Below are positions 10,815 through 22,197 of a DNA stretch of 64,000 nucleotides, piece after piece. Origin of the DNA: Reticulitermes lucifugus (taxonomy: Eukaryota > Arthropoda > Insecta > Blattodea > Rhinotermitidae); assembly GCA_026260175.1 (NCBI GenBank), contig JAKCWW010000289.1, forward strand, positions 47,836 to 111,835, given 5' to 3'. Numbering within the stretch: position 1 is the first letter of the stretch; the number at the start of each line of letters is the position of its first letter. Below the pieces are notes generated by a model that saw nothing but the letters and a program-made list of their open reading frames with translations, was not told where the DNA came from and made no database searches. The position numbers and the translations under genes are program-made.

Positions 10815-11710
10815 CGTCTGTATACTGTTATTATCAGAAGGACAAGTGGACGAAGCCTGAGATCCCTGAAATCTTTCGGATATCTGGACTTAATTTGACA
10901 GAAATATAATTTCAGATTATTTTGTTAGTCCTCAAGGGAATAGTAGTTGTGATGAACTCTTCGATAGAACGCAGTATCTCTTAGGAACACAGTTTTGACA
11001 GCTTCAGAAACTTTGTAAATGTAGTAAACAATTAATAAAAATTGAAATTCGCAGGAGCGAGTTTTGAAGATGAGTGTCCCTTTACAGGTAATGTCACATG
11101 TTGACGTGTTTAATTGTTCTTCCGATGTCGCGTTATGTTCCCGCAGAATCTGCTGTCTCTCTGACATCAAATGCAGTAATATAATTTGTAGTGTTTGCTT
11201 CTACCGTTAGTGCATCTGGCACGGAGCTAATAGAGTTAATTAGGGTTTGGACATTAGCCGGCAGTCATGCAGAGTGACTGCTAAAACCACGAGGTTGGTA
11301 TTTACACTATCGACTGCGTGTCAGTCGCGCTCAACCATCGCAGGATATAATCCCAGCACTGGAGGCTGCAATGCTATAATCACATTTTTAATGCTTTGAA
11401 TACCAGAATTTTATTTTGTGTTTATACGAATGTTGAAATGCTGTCACCCAAAAGTAGGATCATAAAGGCAGAGGGTATAAAAAGGCTTTCCATATGAGTA
11501 GTGCAACGTACTTAAAAGGACAGGGGTTTCTGTGGGGTTCGAAACAAATAATTTTCTCATTGTTTTTAAACAAACTTTCGAATTCCTCTTTAAGCCTATT
11601 ACATTATATAAATTACTTCATCTGGTTTAAAATTTCCGATGATATTTTTTGTATATGTAATTTTAATGCACGTGTATAAAAGACAGACGCAAAGAGAAAC
11701 CCCAGGATAA
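10815..11710. other. No recognised feature
   Basis: AT-rich. A site at about 11,085-11,100 (CCCTTTACAG followed by GTAATG) looks weakly like joined splice sites, but the 5' part is a poor match. Confidence 0.4.
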
Positions 11711-11723
11711 CAAAGATTGTAAC

Positions 11724-11971
11724 TTTCACACTATTATCACCGTGCATTTCTATGAATCAAATTAAATAAATAGACCAACTAATGCAATATTCGACAACTT
11801 TAATGAAGTGTCTTTCTTATACATGCTTAAACATGTGCTTGTTTTAGTAGTTTTAACAATACTGAGACCCCCTGAAGATGGACCTAGGTCCGAAAAACGT
11901 GTAGGGTGTATAAGAAAGACACTACATTGAAGTGGTCAAATAGTGCATTAGTTGGTCTATTTATTTAATTT
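11724..11971. mobile_element. Palindromic element 2 with 12-bp target duplication
   Basis: Inverted arms at about 11,758-11,827 and 11,904-11,971 share AATAAATAGACCAACTAATG and GTGTCTTTCTTATACA. The core CCTGAAGATGGACCTAGGTC is followed by CGAAAAACGTGTAG. The element is flanked by an exact 12-bp direct repeat AAAGATTGTAAC (11,712-11,723 and 11,972-11,983). The left side has 34 bp outside the palindrome. A long, odd-sized duplication fits target-primed insertion better than cut-and-paste, in line with a Penelope-like origin (inference). Confidence 0.7.
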
Positions 11972-11983
11972 AAAGATTGTAAC

Positions 11984-13600
11984 CTATTGAGGAATTTTAT
12001 AACTCTGTTTCTCATTACATTTTATCAGAGCAATAAAATGCAAGAGGATGAGGTGGGTGTGTCAAGTACGATTCTAGGGAAAATGAAAAAGAGTACAAAA
12101 TTTCTTCCTAAACTTTAGAACGGAGGATGTACCTGAGCGTGTAGGTATAGCGGATATCACTGAAATGGATCACAAAGATGTGCGATTTCTGTCATGTAGT
12201 GTGGTTAGGAAAACGTGCCAACTACTGCGTGATAAATACTAGCATAATACTGTGGTAGTAATACTTACTGTTATGTTGGTGACTCTGTGATTAGAAGATA
12301 ATAAATACGATCGTGGAAGAGGCGTTATTTTGTTTAAGGAGAGAGCCAGCTGAATTCAATAGCAGACTGAACTATATAATTTGAGGCCAAGCAGGACGGT
12401 GTTGCGATAGCACTGTAGTTTTATATTCAGGACATCCACCTTTCAAGTCTCGATTGTGATGCCCGCTATTCTGATTGAAGTTCTCCGTCCAGAAAAATGC
12501 AGCGGTATTACCTCGATTATGTCACAGGCTCTTTCTTTCAAATAGTTTCCACTTACTACTAATCAATGATCATACAATCGACGCAGTAATCTGAAATGAC
12601 AGGTTTCGTAAAATAAACCACAAAAATTAATAAGTCAGTTGGGGGCGTGAAGGCCGTTTCCACTTACCCACATTTACTCGGAAGAAACTTCATTTAAAAT
12701 TTGATATGAAGATTCTTTTCTGAGAGCATACGCACTTGGCAGTGTAACATGTCCTGCATAAAAGCATTAACTGATTTCTTAATATGACAGACACTGAGGC
12801 ACAAAACACACTGATATTTATACGGGCTTGCTACGTGATTATGCATTGTAGTAATGCAGAAGTGTGGCATGAACCTAAATAAAAAGAACAAATATAAAAA
12901 AATGGTTTTATAAATTCTAATTTGACAGGGAAAGTGAAGGTAATATGAAAGCTTTATTTAAATAATGGTACAAAATAAAACTTGAAATATGTGTTAAATT
13001 AATTACACCAATACATCGATACGAAACCTAATAACTGTACACGAATGGCTTTTGAAGCTGACTCACTGTCGCACAATAGATGTTTTGTAGGGCTGCATAG
13101 AGACAGTGCAATTGTTAACATTATTTGGTAGAGCTGCACACAGACAGTATTGCTGTTAGCATTGTTCTCATATTGCATCGAGAATTACAAGGGGCTGTCT
13201 TAAAGTGAGATTTGTTTACAATGACGACTAGTTAGTAATGTGAACTTTTTGTTGTAAAATATTACGAATGTAGATGCAAAGTTTCTGCTAATTTTCCTTG
13301 TGCGAAAAGTAGTGGTTGTAGTAAGGTTTGAGAAATTTCAGGAATATTTAGAGAAGTCAATATCTGTGGGGCCTAGCTAAAGTTCTCATTATTCAGCAGG
13401 GTTTTTCTTGAAATAAGCCGTAGTTAAACAATAAAATTGTATCTCGTAGTGTACACTTTCAATAAAATTTTACCGAATGCTTGCAGAAGTGTGTGAGATG
13501 AAAGTATCTTTAACAAGTTTCATAACCATTACCAATAAGAGTGCACTAACATATGCTCTCAACTAACACATACAAGTTAGCGTACTGAATTATTTCTGCA
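11984..13600. other. No recognised feature
   Basis: About 1.6 kb of AT-rich sequence with no supported gene. At 13,080-13,160 two stretches resembling AGACAGTGCAATTGTTAACAT stand about 55 bp apart (an imperfect local duplication around GTAGGGCTGCATAGAGACAG). Confidence 0.45.
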
Positions 13601-13604
13601 GCAT

Positions 13605-13890
13605 ATGGAGACTTGAGAGCGCAGTTGGGACAGTGTCTAAGCTACGATCTTGACGTAAGAGAAATCGTGGTTCGATTCTCGGCAAGAACAAGAGATTTAT
13701 TTTCCGTAGCTCGCAGATCGGCTGTAGGGCACATCCAGTAGTTACCGGGAGACCGTTTCCAGGGTGTAAAGCAGCCGAGACATGAAGCCGACCATTCAAT
13801 TTCTATGTGGTGCTGAGGTTAAGAATGAGTGTAACTGTATGCCTGATCCCCCCATACGATTTAAAGTCTTGCACAGGGATAACTTTACCT
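13605..13890 (+). mobile_element. SINE family C
   Basis: The head has A-box-like GCGCAGTTGGGACAG and B-box GTGGTTCGATTCTCGGC. The body contains GTGTAAAGCAGCCGAGACA, GAAGCCGACC, GTGCTGAGGTTAAGAATG and an end block GGATAACTTTACCTTT. The 69-codon - strand frame here is a shadow. Confidence 0.75.
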
Positions 13891-14262
13891 TTCATATTGA
13901 ATTTACCGTGCTTCTTATACAACTAATTCAGCTTCCATGAAGCAAAAACACCTTGCGTCATTCTACATAGAATTCACTATAAAAGAAACATATAGGTTAC
14001 TATGTTATTGAGCTCTTACATTCGGGAAATATACGAGAATATTGGCACTGCACCTGTTTGGCCAGTCGTCTAATTGTAGAGGTTAGGGGCTTATGTAATG
14101 GAACTAATGACCTGTTAACGTGGTTGAAAACATGTGTATAATACCAACCTGATAATTAAGTACTCGTAACTCCCAACAACGTAGAGTGAAATAAAAGGCT
14201 CTCTGACCAGTTTGTAGCCCGTCAGTTTAGTGCCATCCACCGTGGCTCGTATTATTTTGTTA
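13891..14262. other. No recognised feature
   Basis: Nothing seen beyond AT-rich unique sequence before the target duplication of the next SINE. Confidence 0.45.
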
Positions 14263-14273
14263 CAAATGAAGCA

Positions 14274-14457
14274 CTTTTTATAGAAGGCCCCGTAGCAGAT
14301 GCTACGGACGCACCGCAGCCTTGAAGGCTTATTGTGCAACCCTATGAGNNNNNNNNNNNNNNNNNNNNNNNNNNNNNNNNNNNNNNNNNNNNNNNNNNCG
14401 AACCCGGGCCTCCGCGGTGAGAGGCCGGCGACTAACCGCCTGAGCCATGGCACGGCC
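14274..14457 (-). mobile_element. SINE family A interrupted by an assembly gap
   Basis: On the - strand the head (GCCGTGCCATGGCTCAGGCG, then CGCCGGCCTCTCACCGCGG) starts at 14,457 and the end block (GCGTCCGTAGCATCTGCTAC) lies at 14,290-14,312. A 10-bp direct repeat AAATGAAGCA flanks it exactly (14,264-14,273 and 14,458-14,467). The interior is replaced by Ns. Comparison with the intact copy at 35,869 suggests about 140 bp are missing. Confidence 0.92.
14349..14398. other. Assembly gap (50 N)
   Basis: A run of exactly 50 N inside a SINE-A copy. The size looks nominal. Confidence 0.97.
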
Positions 14458-14469
14458 AAATGAAGCATT

Positions 14470-15620
14470 ACTGCAAAGGCCGAAAACATTTCTTGCTATA
14501 TCACTTTGAAGGAAGATATTTCCATTCCATTGTTCTGTCCGTTTGCTCTTATTGCGCCGTCTGCAATGCATACGTTGGAACATTCAAGTTTATGTGCTTT
14601 GAGTTCACAGATTATTTGTTTTGTGTATGTCAACTTAATGACTAATCTGTCTTCAAAGTACACATATTAATACAGTCTTATTTCTTTAAAACAACTGATT
14701 GTGAACAACAAACTGTGCTTTGTTTAGAAATTAACAAAATGTGATAAAATTTGGATTCAAAATGGCCTGCAATCGCAAACGTTTTGTTATGTACAAAATT
14801 AATTATCTCTGCGTGTGTGTAGATTATACAACACTAACACACTTGACGAAATGCGTCCAGGACGGTTTGATATACTTTCTCAGCATGGTACTAATTTTCG
14901 TCGAGACCTGTCCTGTGCTTTTGAGGATGAAACATGCTGACGCAACTGGGCAGAAGCGACCTCCCCAGTGTGCAAGAACAAACATCTCACACGCAAACCA
15001 GGCGGTATAGAACGCTTCTTAAAGACAATAACATAAGAAACATAGATTTAATTTGATAAAGAGATTACACATATTTTAATGAGTTTTCAGGCAGCGAAAC
15101 TAGTTAATTCAGATAACAAAGTTCAAGGTAAAATGGGTATGTAATAACGACCCTGCTCTACATAGTGTATGGTATTAAAACGGAGTTGGAAATTTGTTAG
15201 TCCAAAAGATTACGGAGTTCCTACACTTCTGCCTCCTACTGCTTACTACTACGGCTGCTGGTGAAGCAGGTCGTAGGGAACAATTATGGTCGTTTCATTT
15301 GAGTTACAGATAGAGGTAAATTAAAGCACTTCCCGCCCTAGAGCAACCGTACCCAGTAAAGATAGTGTGTTTTATGCTTGCAATGTTATCAGTTCACACG
15401 TTTACCGGGCTGGAATCTGAAACACTTTTCTTTCGTGCACCTTGCGTGTTTTTTTTCTGTTCTGTGTCAAATCTAGGACGAATGTCAGTTGGTTGTAGTT
15501 TCGTCATGTCTGAAGCATGCATTGCACAGCCACTACCCAGCGATTCGAAAGTGCGACGACCAGCTAGTTTCATGGCTTTTAAGTAGGTTTTTGCTTAACA
15601 ACCTATTTACAGTCGTGAGA
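14470..15620. other. No recognised feature
   Basis: Frames of 61-89 codons (for example 14,741-15,010, + strand) have no recognisable domain, no splice-site support and no repeat partner. Confidence 0.45.
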
Positions 15621-15623
15621 TTA

Positions 15624-15836
15624 ATTATCTTCGAATCATCTACAAATTTGCTAATTACCTCCCTATCTCCTGCATATTTATCAAATATTCGAATCTTCTG
15701 CGAATTTACTAATTATCTCTGTATATTGTGAACATTTACTACTTATCTTAGAATCTTCTGCAAATTTACTAATTATCTGCCTATCTTCTGCAAGTTAGTA
15801 ATTATCTTCGAATGTTCTGCAAATTCAGTAATTATA
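15624..15836. repeat. Minisatellite, about seven 30-bp units with alternating subtypes
   Basis: Seven units of 28-30 bp, each ending near TTTACTAATTATCT. They alternate between a CGAAT-type unit (TTCGAATCTTCTGCAAATTT) and a CCTAT-type unit (TGCCTATCTTCTGCAAGTTA). A 60-bp dimer is therefore the likely higher-order unit. Divergence is moderate. Confidence 0.85.
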
Positions 15837-15839
15837 TTT

Positions 15840-17350
15840 AGGTGGGTATTGTGCGTCTGCGCCTTGCGGCTACAATACTACACAGTCCAATGTCCATTTA
15901 CGGGTGGGTTGTCAAAGGGGCAGGCTAATATTGTTTGGAATCCTGCTTTGTCTATGTTTAAACGGCAAATTGGATTCGTCTTTGTAAGACTTGTTTTAAG
16001 GATTTAACACTTCTGGGGTTTGAAGCCGACGGACGAGTTTGTTGAGTCCATCTTTAGGGTCTATAAAGTCCAAGAAGAGAAATCTCGCAATATGTGTTTT
16101 ATATGTTTGAAGTTACATGTTTTAAGTTATGCGACCACAGAATATTTTCCAAAATTTAAATACAGACAAAGGAAATTTTTGCTCGAAAGCCACTTCAGAA
16201 CGTAGACCGTAAATAAACATGCTAGATATATTTTTTGTTAATATGTAGCCTATGCACTAAATTTTGAAAAGGAGTATCAAAGGCTTTGTCTGATTGTTCA
16301 CAGATTTTCTATTGAAATTTTGTTTATTTGTCTTTTACATACTTTGAATATCCCCAACGCCGCCTAACTGCCTAGCATTCCTGCTTTATATTCTGGACTT
16401 TGAGGGTTAGAATATGGACTCGGAATGTGGGTATCGTAACATTTGCTTGTTTTTTCTTGAGACCCACCAGGAAAACTTTGTAAGAGTACCTAAAATTAGG
16501 TTTCGATCACTTCCTTCTACGTCATTTCCAATTCATTAGGGAGGAATTACCCTGTCTTTTAACGCTCTTTAATATTAGTAACTGAAAAGGCGTTAAATAG
16601 ACGAAGAATACGTGGAAAGTGAATATGACGTCAAATTTCTTTCTTTATTATGGAATTCATTGGTAGAAATTCCGTCCTACTTTCCCGTAACAAAACGCAC
16701 GGGTTTCGGCAGGCGATTTGAAGTTCGTTATAAACTTCTACATAACCGCTCTTAAATCTTCGTAGAGTAAATCGACAATATGTCGTGTTCTTCACCTGAA
16801 GAAATAAAACCCCATTTTGTAGGTATGTCTTGGGCAGACCTAGTCAGTGATGTGAACGTTATCAAACTCGCTTTGAGGATCACAGCTGAGAGGCTTTTCT
16901 AGGTCCAGAACCCCTAATCAGCTTCAGGTTAGTAACAAATTGATTTGGTCCCCGGTTAAAGCCACAACGTAATTAGTGATGTCAAAGGGATTAGTGGGAA
17001 CAGAGGGGTTCTGATTCATTTCCTGAGGAGAGATGATTCCAAGCAAGTGAAGTGTAGGAGCAGTGGTATAATAGAAATTGTTCAAGACCGCACGGTCTTC
17101 TTAAAATATTACGTAAATATGAAGTGTTAAGAGTGACAGTAAATGACACAGGATTTGTGAAGAGTGTGACGCCGTGGACAGTTACATATTACAGGTTTTT
17201 ATGGCGCACTTTGATAATCTAATCCTTTATTTCACTGCTGTAATTCTGAGAGAAAGAAGTCTCATAGAGTAGGTAATTTTTATCATCAAGAAATTTTAAG
17301 ATATCCGAAACAAATCAAAGGTGTCTTAATATTGAACGCACAGTATTTTA
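15840..17350. other. No recognised feature
   Basis: About 1.5 kb of AT-rich sequence. No supported gene, no repeat partner in the window. Confidence 0.5.
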
Positions 17351-17356
17351 TAGATA

Positions 17357-17515
17357 CAGTGAAATCTGCTTATAACGGAATCACAAGGAACGGGATTTTT
17401 TCCGTTGCGAGCATATTTCCTTTAATACTAATACTTGAAATTAAATTAAAGATCCTCGGAATTAGCGAGGGGTTTCCGCTAAAGACAGGATTCCGTTTTA
17501 TCCAAATTCAGTTTA
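17357..17515. mobile_element. pogo/Tigger-like transposon end or MITE
   Basis: Begins with CAGTGAAATCTGCTTATAAC after a TA. The terminal motif recurs in both orientations: ATAACGGAATCACAAGG, TTTTTTCCGTTGCGAGCAT, then GGAATTAGCGAGGGG and GACAGGATTCCG. This internally repeated, inverted arrangement is typical of pogo/Tigger termini. No transposase is seen, and the right boundary is uncertain. Confidence 0.5.
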
Positions 17516-17519
17516 AGGC

Positions 17520-19010
17520 ACGTTTCTCTGTAATTTAACATTCGCGGATGATCAAATTATTCTTAAGAAGTCAAACGAATATTCATGAGAACAAGTTTTT
17601 ATCTAAATATTTTATAAACAATTTAATTTAAAAACAGAATATCATCAAAAGAAATAAAAGCAGTGTTCTTTGAAGAAAGATAAAAAAATGCACTGCAAAA
17701 TAGTTCCTTTATATTCAATTGGTCGAGGAGTACCTGGAAAGGTAACATTTCTGATGAAGCTGACTACGTTGCAAGTTTAAATATTAAAATACAGGGATAC
17801 TAAATTTGGAAAGATAGAGAGAACACTAAAGCGACAAGGAAGAGAACAGGTAAAATTGAAGGTATTTCATAAAAGCTGCCAAGGTTTATAAGCACGTGAA
17901 TCTATGGTTACGAAAATGAAAATATTGGTAATGTTGAAGTAACGGAAATGAAATATTTAAGAAGCGTCATGGAATGATCAGTACAGACAAAATTGAAAAT
18001 GAACATATGTATTTATGGAAGGAGCTAAGGAAGAATTGTTATAAGTTGCAGAGAAACGCTGTAGCTCGCATTAACAAGAGGGACAATATCAGTCTGCAAA
18101 CTTGCACTTTCTTAAAAACGAAAACGATTTAAGGGGAGAGAAGAGGGAGGAAGAGCGGCGTGCTTGCTTATTACGGCGAAAATTATTATTAATTTATTAA
18201 GTGCGTTAATGTGAATATGCTTATCTTAAATGTACATAACAAGAGGAAATATTGCAGTACCATTCTTTGCAGTAATGGGATAGAGATGATGCCCTCTTTG
18301 GAATGTAAGGAATTATTGTTTGTGCTGGCAGTATAAAGGGCAGACCTTATCTCCTTCCGATATTTGATCGAAGTTCTCAAAATCACTGTGTGTACAAAGT
18401 TACTACATACAGTGTCTTAGCCGTCAAAGGGCAGATAACTTTCAAATTCACGTTAGCGCCAAAACCTGTCATATATCCAGCAATTGTTTTTAACTCTGAT
18501 TTTTTTTATTTTCTCTTCTTAAAATTTCTACTGTGTTTTTCTTCCTTTGCTTTATCTTGTTTCGCTCTCTTGTTTTATCTTGAGTTGCTTGCATTTATTT
18601 CTTCTCTCCTTCTCTACGTTTTTATGCAAGTTTTTCTTATTTTTTTCTTTCTTTGTAACATTTCATTATATGTTGTCTTTTGTCAGTGTCTTCGTTTAAT
18701 TCTTTCGCTTTCTCCATTCATCTCTTTGTTTACTTCCTTTGTCTTTTTGTTTCTTCATTCCGTGTCTCTTCCTAAACTCCTTCTTTCTACCACACAGCAC
18801 GCTCTGAAGCATATGCTTTGCTCCCAATAGTTTATGCCACACACGTGTTCGGAAATAGTATCGTGCGTGTCTCACACGTGTTTGCATTAACTGAAAGAAT
18901 TGTCTCATGCTGTGATATAGGGGAATTCTCACGGACCTCCTCATAATTTTTCCCCCATAAAATTTATTTAGATTGTGAATTTTATTTCACGTTTTCTTAG
19001 TACGATGCAC
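17520..19010. other. No recognised feature; pyrimidine-rich tract at 18.5-18.8 kb
   Basis: The 146-codon + strand frame at 18,390-18,830 is a run of Phe, Leu, Ser and Cys codons produced by a long T/C-rich tract (about 18,500-18,790). It has no domain, so I treat it as a compositional artefact, although a membrane-like peptide cannot be excluded. Confidence 0.45.
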
Positions 19011-19015
19011 ATTAA

Positions 19016-19205
19016 ATCCGTTTTTAAGCCTGTTCGCAAAGTTGGGGAAAGCTACTATTACCTTTTTCATGTATATCTGTGTGTCTGTCCGTCTGTCTGT
19101 CCGCATGGAATAACTTGGCTTCCAGTAGATGATTTTAGTGAAAATTTGTGTTTGGGGCTTTCACTGAAATTTGTCAAGAAAATGCAAGAGGTGTTGAAGT
19201 CCGAC
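19016..19205 (-). mobile_element. Repeat family D, partial copy
   Basis: Matches the end of family D on the - strand: CCGTTTTTAAGCCTGTTCGC, GGGGAAAGCTACTATTA, then a TGTC-rich tract. Compare 21,833-21,910. The far end is missing. Confidence 0.65.
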
Positions 19206-19846
19206 AAAAATAACATGCCATACATTGCATAATATTATTTCGCATTAGAGTAGTACGAAAGAAATAATGACATTATATAGTAGAGTATATTTTCAATACA
19301 TATCTGTATTTGTATGCATGTAAGTATGCACAGTATTTGCACTACATGCATACGTGATCCGGTCTTGATATTTACATAGATGTAGTATTGAGGTGAGGTG
19401 AGATTCAATCTCTTCAAGATTTAAGCAGTCTATTGCTTCATTGTAATTTAATTTCTATTTTGGCTTCTTGCCAATATGGTGTACACTGTAGCAGGTCTTG
19501 GTGCACGAGCAGGTGGCGAGTGCTACAGGCAGTAACGCTGCTGCTAAGAGTGTAGCATTTTTACAAAACCAGTTCTTGAAAGTAAATTTTTAATTAAATT
19601 CTTTTCGCCTAAATTAAAATAAAAATATTCGTTATTGAATCAGACACTTCGTTATTTGCAAAAAGATTACGTACGAAAATCACTGTAATCCAAAAATGAA
19701 ACTGTTGGACCCTGAAAGATGTGTCTATGTAAATAAAAGAGAACACTTTTTGTTATTCTATTCTAAATTCACGTATTGTACCACTTTTTATTTGTGCAAA
19801 TTAAATAAATTACAGTGTTGGTAAACTGTAAACACATCGAATTACG
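19206..19846. other. No recognised feature
   Basis: Nothing beyond AT-rich unique sequence. A TA at 19,847 marks the start of the mariner relic. Confidence 0.45.
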
Positions 19847-19848
19847 TA

Positions 19849-20335
19849 TGTTGCCCAGAAAGTAATGCCCGATATTTTTTTCTTGGCTAGTAACAAAGTT
19901 AGGAATATGAGATTTTAGAGTAAACAAATTTGAAGTTTCTGGCATTTAGGTACGAAGTTGTAAAGATTTCTGACAGCACAACTGCAGTAACGCTTCACAG
20001 TGGTTTCAGTCAGTGACGTGCAGTACAAACAACGTGCTGTGATGGAATTCCTTGTTGCCGAGGAGGGGTCAGTGAGAAACATCCACAAACGTCTTTGCAA
20101 TGTTTATGGAAGTGCTACGGTTGACAGAAGCACTGTTGGTCGCTGGGCGAAAAGAGCGACGGCTTCCGAAACAGGAAAACCAGAGCGCCATCCCGGTTTG
20201 TTACAGCAGATGAAACCTGGGTCCATCATTTTGAACCGGAGACAAAAATGTAATCCATGGAATGGCACTATCCTCAATCTCCAGAACAAAAAATTAAAAA
20301 ATTCTCCATCAGTGGGCAAGGTATATTTGTATATT
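19849..20335 (+). mobile_element. Mariner-family DNA transposon, 5' part with internal deletion
   Basis: A mariner-like terminal sequence TGTTGCCCAGAAAGTAATGC follows a TA dinucleotide. An untranslated leader and transposase remnants follow (next entry). No right terminal repeat was found after 20,335, so the 3' half is lost. The first catalytic block is joined closely to the DNA-binding region, so several hundred bases of the usual gene are missing. Confidence 0.8.
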
Positions 20336-20341
20336 CTCTAA
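20000..20341 (+). pseudogene. Mariner transposase remnant (helix-turn-helix plus first catalytic block)
   Basis: The 113-codon frame starts MVSVSDVQYKQRAVMEFL and contains the mariner DNA-binding domain: GSVRNIHKRLCNVYG, then ATVDRSTVGRWAKRA, at about residues 22-56. After KPERHPG the homology continues in another phase as VTADETWVHHFEPETKM, a stop codon, then SMEWHYPQSP. The D of ADETW is the first Asp of the DDD catalytic triad. The second and third Asp regions are absent. A normal mariner transposase is about 340-350 residues. This copy cannot make active enzyme. The bipartite helix-turn-helix is intact enough that a DNA-binding peptide is conceivable but unsupported. Confidence 0.85.
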
Positions 20342-20344
20342 TTC

Positions 20345-21830
20345 TGTCCTAAGTCGGCCCAAAGCAAAGCAGACACACAGTTTTCTTAAACGTACACTTT
20401 TCAAATAATGATCCATATTTCTGCTTTTACATTTCGTTATGTCAGATGGAATATTTATACCGTCCTGGTTTTTTTCTTGAACACATATTTCGTCATGACT
20501 CATTCTTGCGTGTGCTGTGTACAGCGTAAAATTGTTGCTGGCATTTAGGTAGGAGAAGGCGTCGTTTATGTATCTTTCCTGTTACTTTTCAAAGGACTGA
20601 AAGTGTGTGGGGGGGGGAGTAAGGAAACAAATTTACATTATAAATTTCTTGAACGTCAGGTTGGGGCTTATTTGCATATGCAGCAGAAGTAGAATAATTT
20701 TCAGGAGCTTTCGAGGTAGAAAATTTCCAGTCAAATGAGTCTAACATTTGGATGCTGTGGTGTGAACTTTGTAAAGGAAAGTGACACAATTTTCTGGAGC
20801 TGTAGCTTCGCGTAGGAGCATGTTTCCTGTGGAACTGAAGCCTGCTGTTTCATTCTGTCCATGTCACCGCTGATTTCCTTTTCACACACGACGTGTTCCG
20901 TTCCTGCTTCCCACAGGCAGCAAAAGTCACTGGGCTCTTATCACTACGAAAGTTTCCCTTCGTGTGGGGTGTCAGAAGAATTCGATATTACATACTGTCT
21001 AAAACTTTCGGTACCACTGGGATTCATGCTGTACCCTCGGATATGCAAAATATATTACGTTTTCTGAGCAAGTAAGTCGTGAAATACAGAAGCTAGACAT
21101 TTCGTATCCTGCCTGAAGTAATGATCTGAAACTTCAGAAAGCGAAAGTTCTGAAACATAAAACGGTCCCTTTCCATGCCATGAAGGAACATGTGGAAGTG
21201 GAGTTACAGCTTCGCTTATTCTTAACCTTGGCACTGGATGGGAGTGAGTAGATGTTTCCACGTCTCAGTTACCTTACATCCGAGGAAGGGTACCCGATGA
21301 AAGTCAATCGTGAAGTACAGGACGTACATTCATATTCTGCCGAACAGGCTGGCATAGTGGAGTGACAGCAAGTGCCCCGTTCGGATGCGCGGCCGGGACG
21401 CTAAAGTGTAAAGTGAAATGTAATATTGCCTAATTATTTTCTGCAGTAGCCACCTGTAGTACAGGAATTAAATTGTGCGGTATTTCATAGTCGTCTACTG
21501 TTGTTAATCCAAGGAATCAAGAGTAATACTTTCAGTGTTTTATCTTAGATATTACTCCCTTCTTCTCATTTCATCTTGTTTACTTTCTCCTTTCTTTCTC
21601 TCGTTTGGTATAATTTTTTTCTGTATTCCTTTGTGACTGATATTCTCTAGTTTGTGTCCCATCTGCGTAATGGATGTTATGACTTTGCGTTTTGCCGAAT
21701 CTTTCCAGACGATTGCCAGAATAATATCTTGGAATAGACGCTGACACGTTCATGAAGATCTTAACAAACCTTTATGATCAACATCGTGTTACATGTTAAG
21801 TCCAAAGGGTATCATGGAATGACCAATAAA
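20345..21830. other. Unexplained region with an internal imperfect repeat
   Basis: Several 60-72-codon frames on both strands without domains. An imperfect direct repeat stands about 240 bp apart: GTCGTGAAATACAGAAGC at 21,068 and ATCGTGAAGTACAGGACG at 21,308, each followed by a diverged CATTCRTATYCTGCC. Composition is slightly richer in GC than the surroundings. Confidence 0.4.
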
Positions 21831-21832
21831 CT

Positions 21833-22197
21833 AGACCGTTTTTAGGCGCGTTGGCAAAATTGCGAAAAGCGACTATTAGCTTCATTTCTATCTGTTCGTC
21901 TGTCTGTCCTCGTGGAAGAAATCTGCTCCCACTGGATGGATTTTCATGAAATTTGATATTTGAGGATTTTTTCAAAAGTCTGTCGAGATAATTCTTAAAA
22001 TGAGAAATGTTTCAGATCAACTTTGTAGAGAAAATCAAAACACACATTTTGTATTCAATAACGTTTTTCCGAAAGTCGTGAAGTTTATGAGATAATTTGA
22101 AAAAATATGGCAGAGCCAGACAGGCCACAGATGACAGTATAATGCGGCGCATGCACTTTACATGCCGGATAACCAAGACAAGAATACAGACTCACAT
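21833..22197 (-). mobile_element. Repeat family D, long copy (inverted relative to 2,339)
   Basis: The reverse complement aligns with 2,339-2,805 through blocks AAAGTGCATGCGCCGC, GTCATCTGTGGCCTGTC, TTATCTCATAAAC and TTTTGATTTTCTCTACAA. The terminal block GGCGCGTTGGCAAAATTGCG lies at 21,846-21,865. Internal spacing differs by deletions. Confidence 0.75.

Noticed and set aside
11085-11100. Further acceptor-donor joins (also 4,060; 7,629; 28,256; 39,006; 45,268)
   Set aside because: Each has a CAG or TAG before GT, but the pyrimidine tract or the donor (for example GTAATG, GTATAC) is weak compared with the two sites reported.
18390-18830. 146-codon open frame rich in Phe, Leu, Ser and Cys
   Set aside because: Explained by a long T/C-rich tract; no domain, no splice or start context, and an opposing frame overlaps its end.
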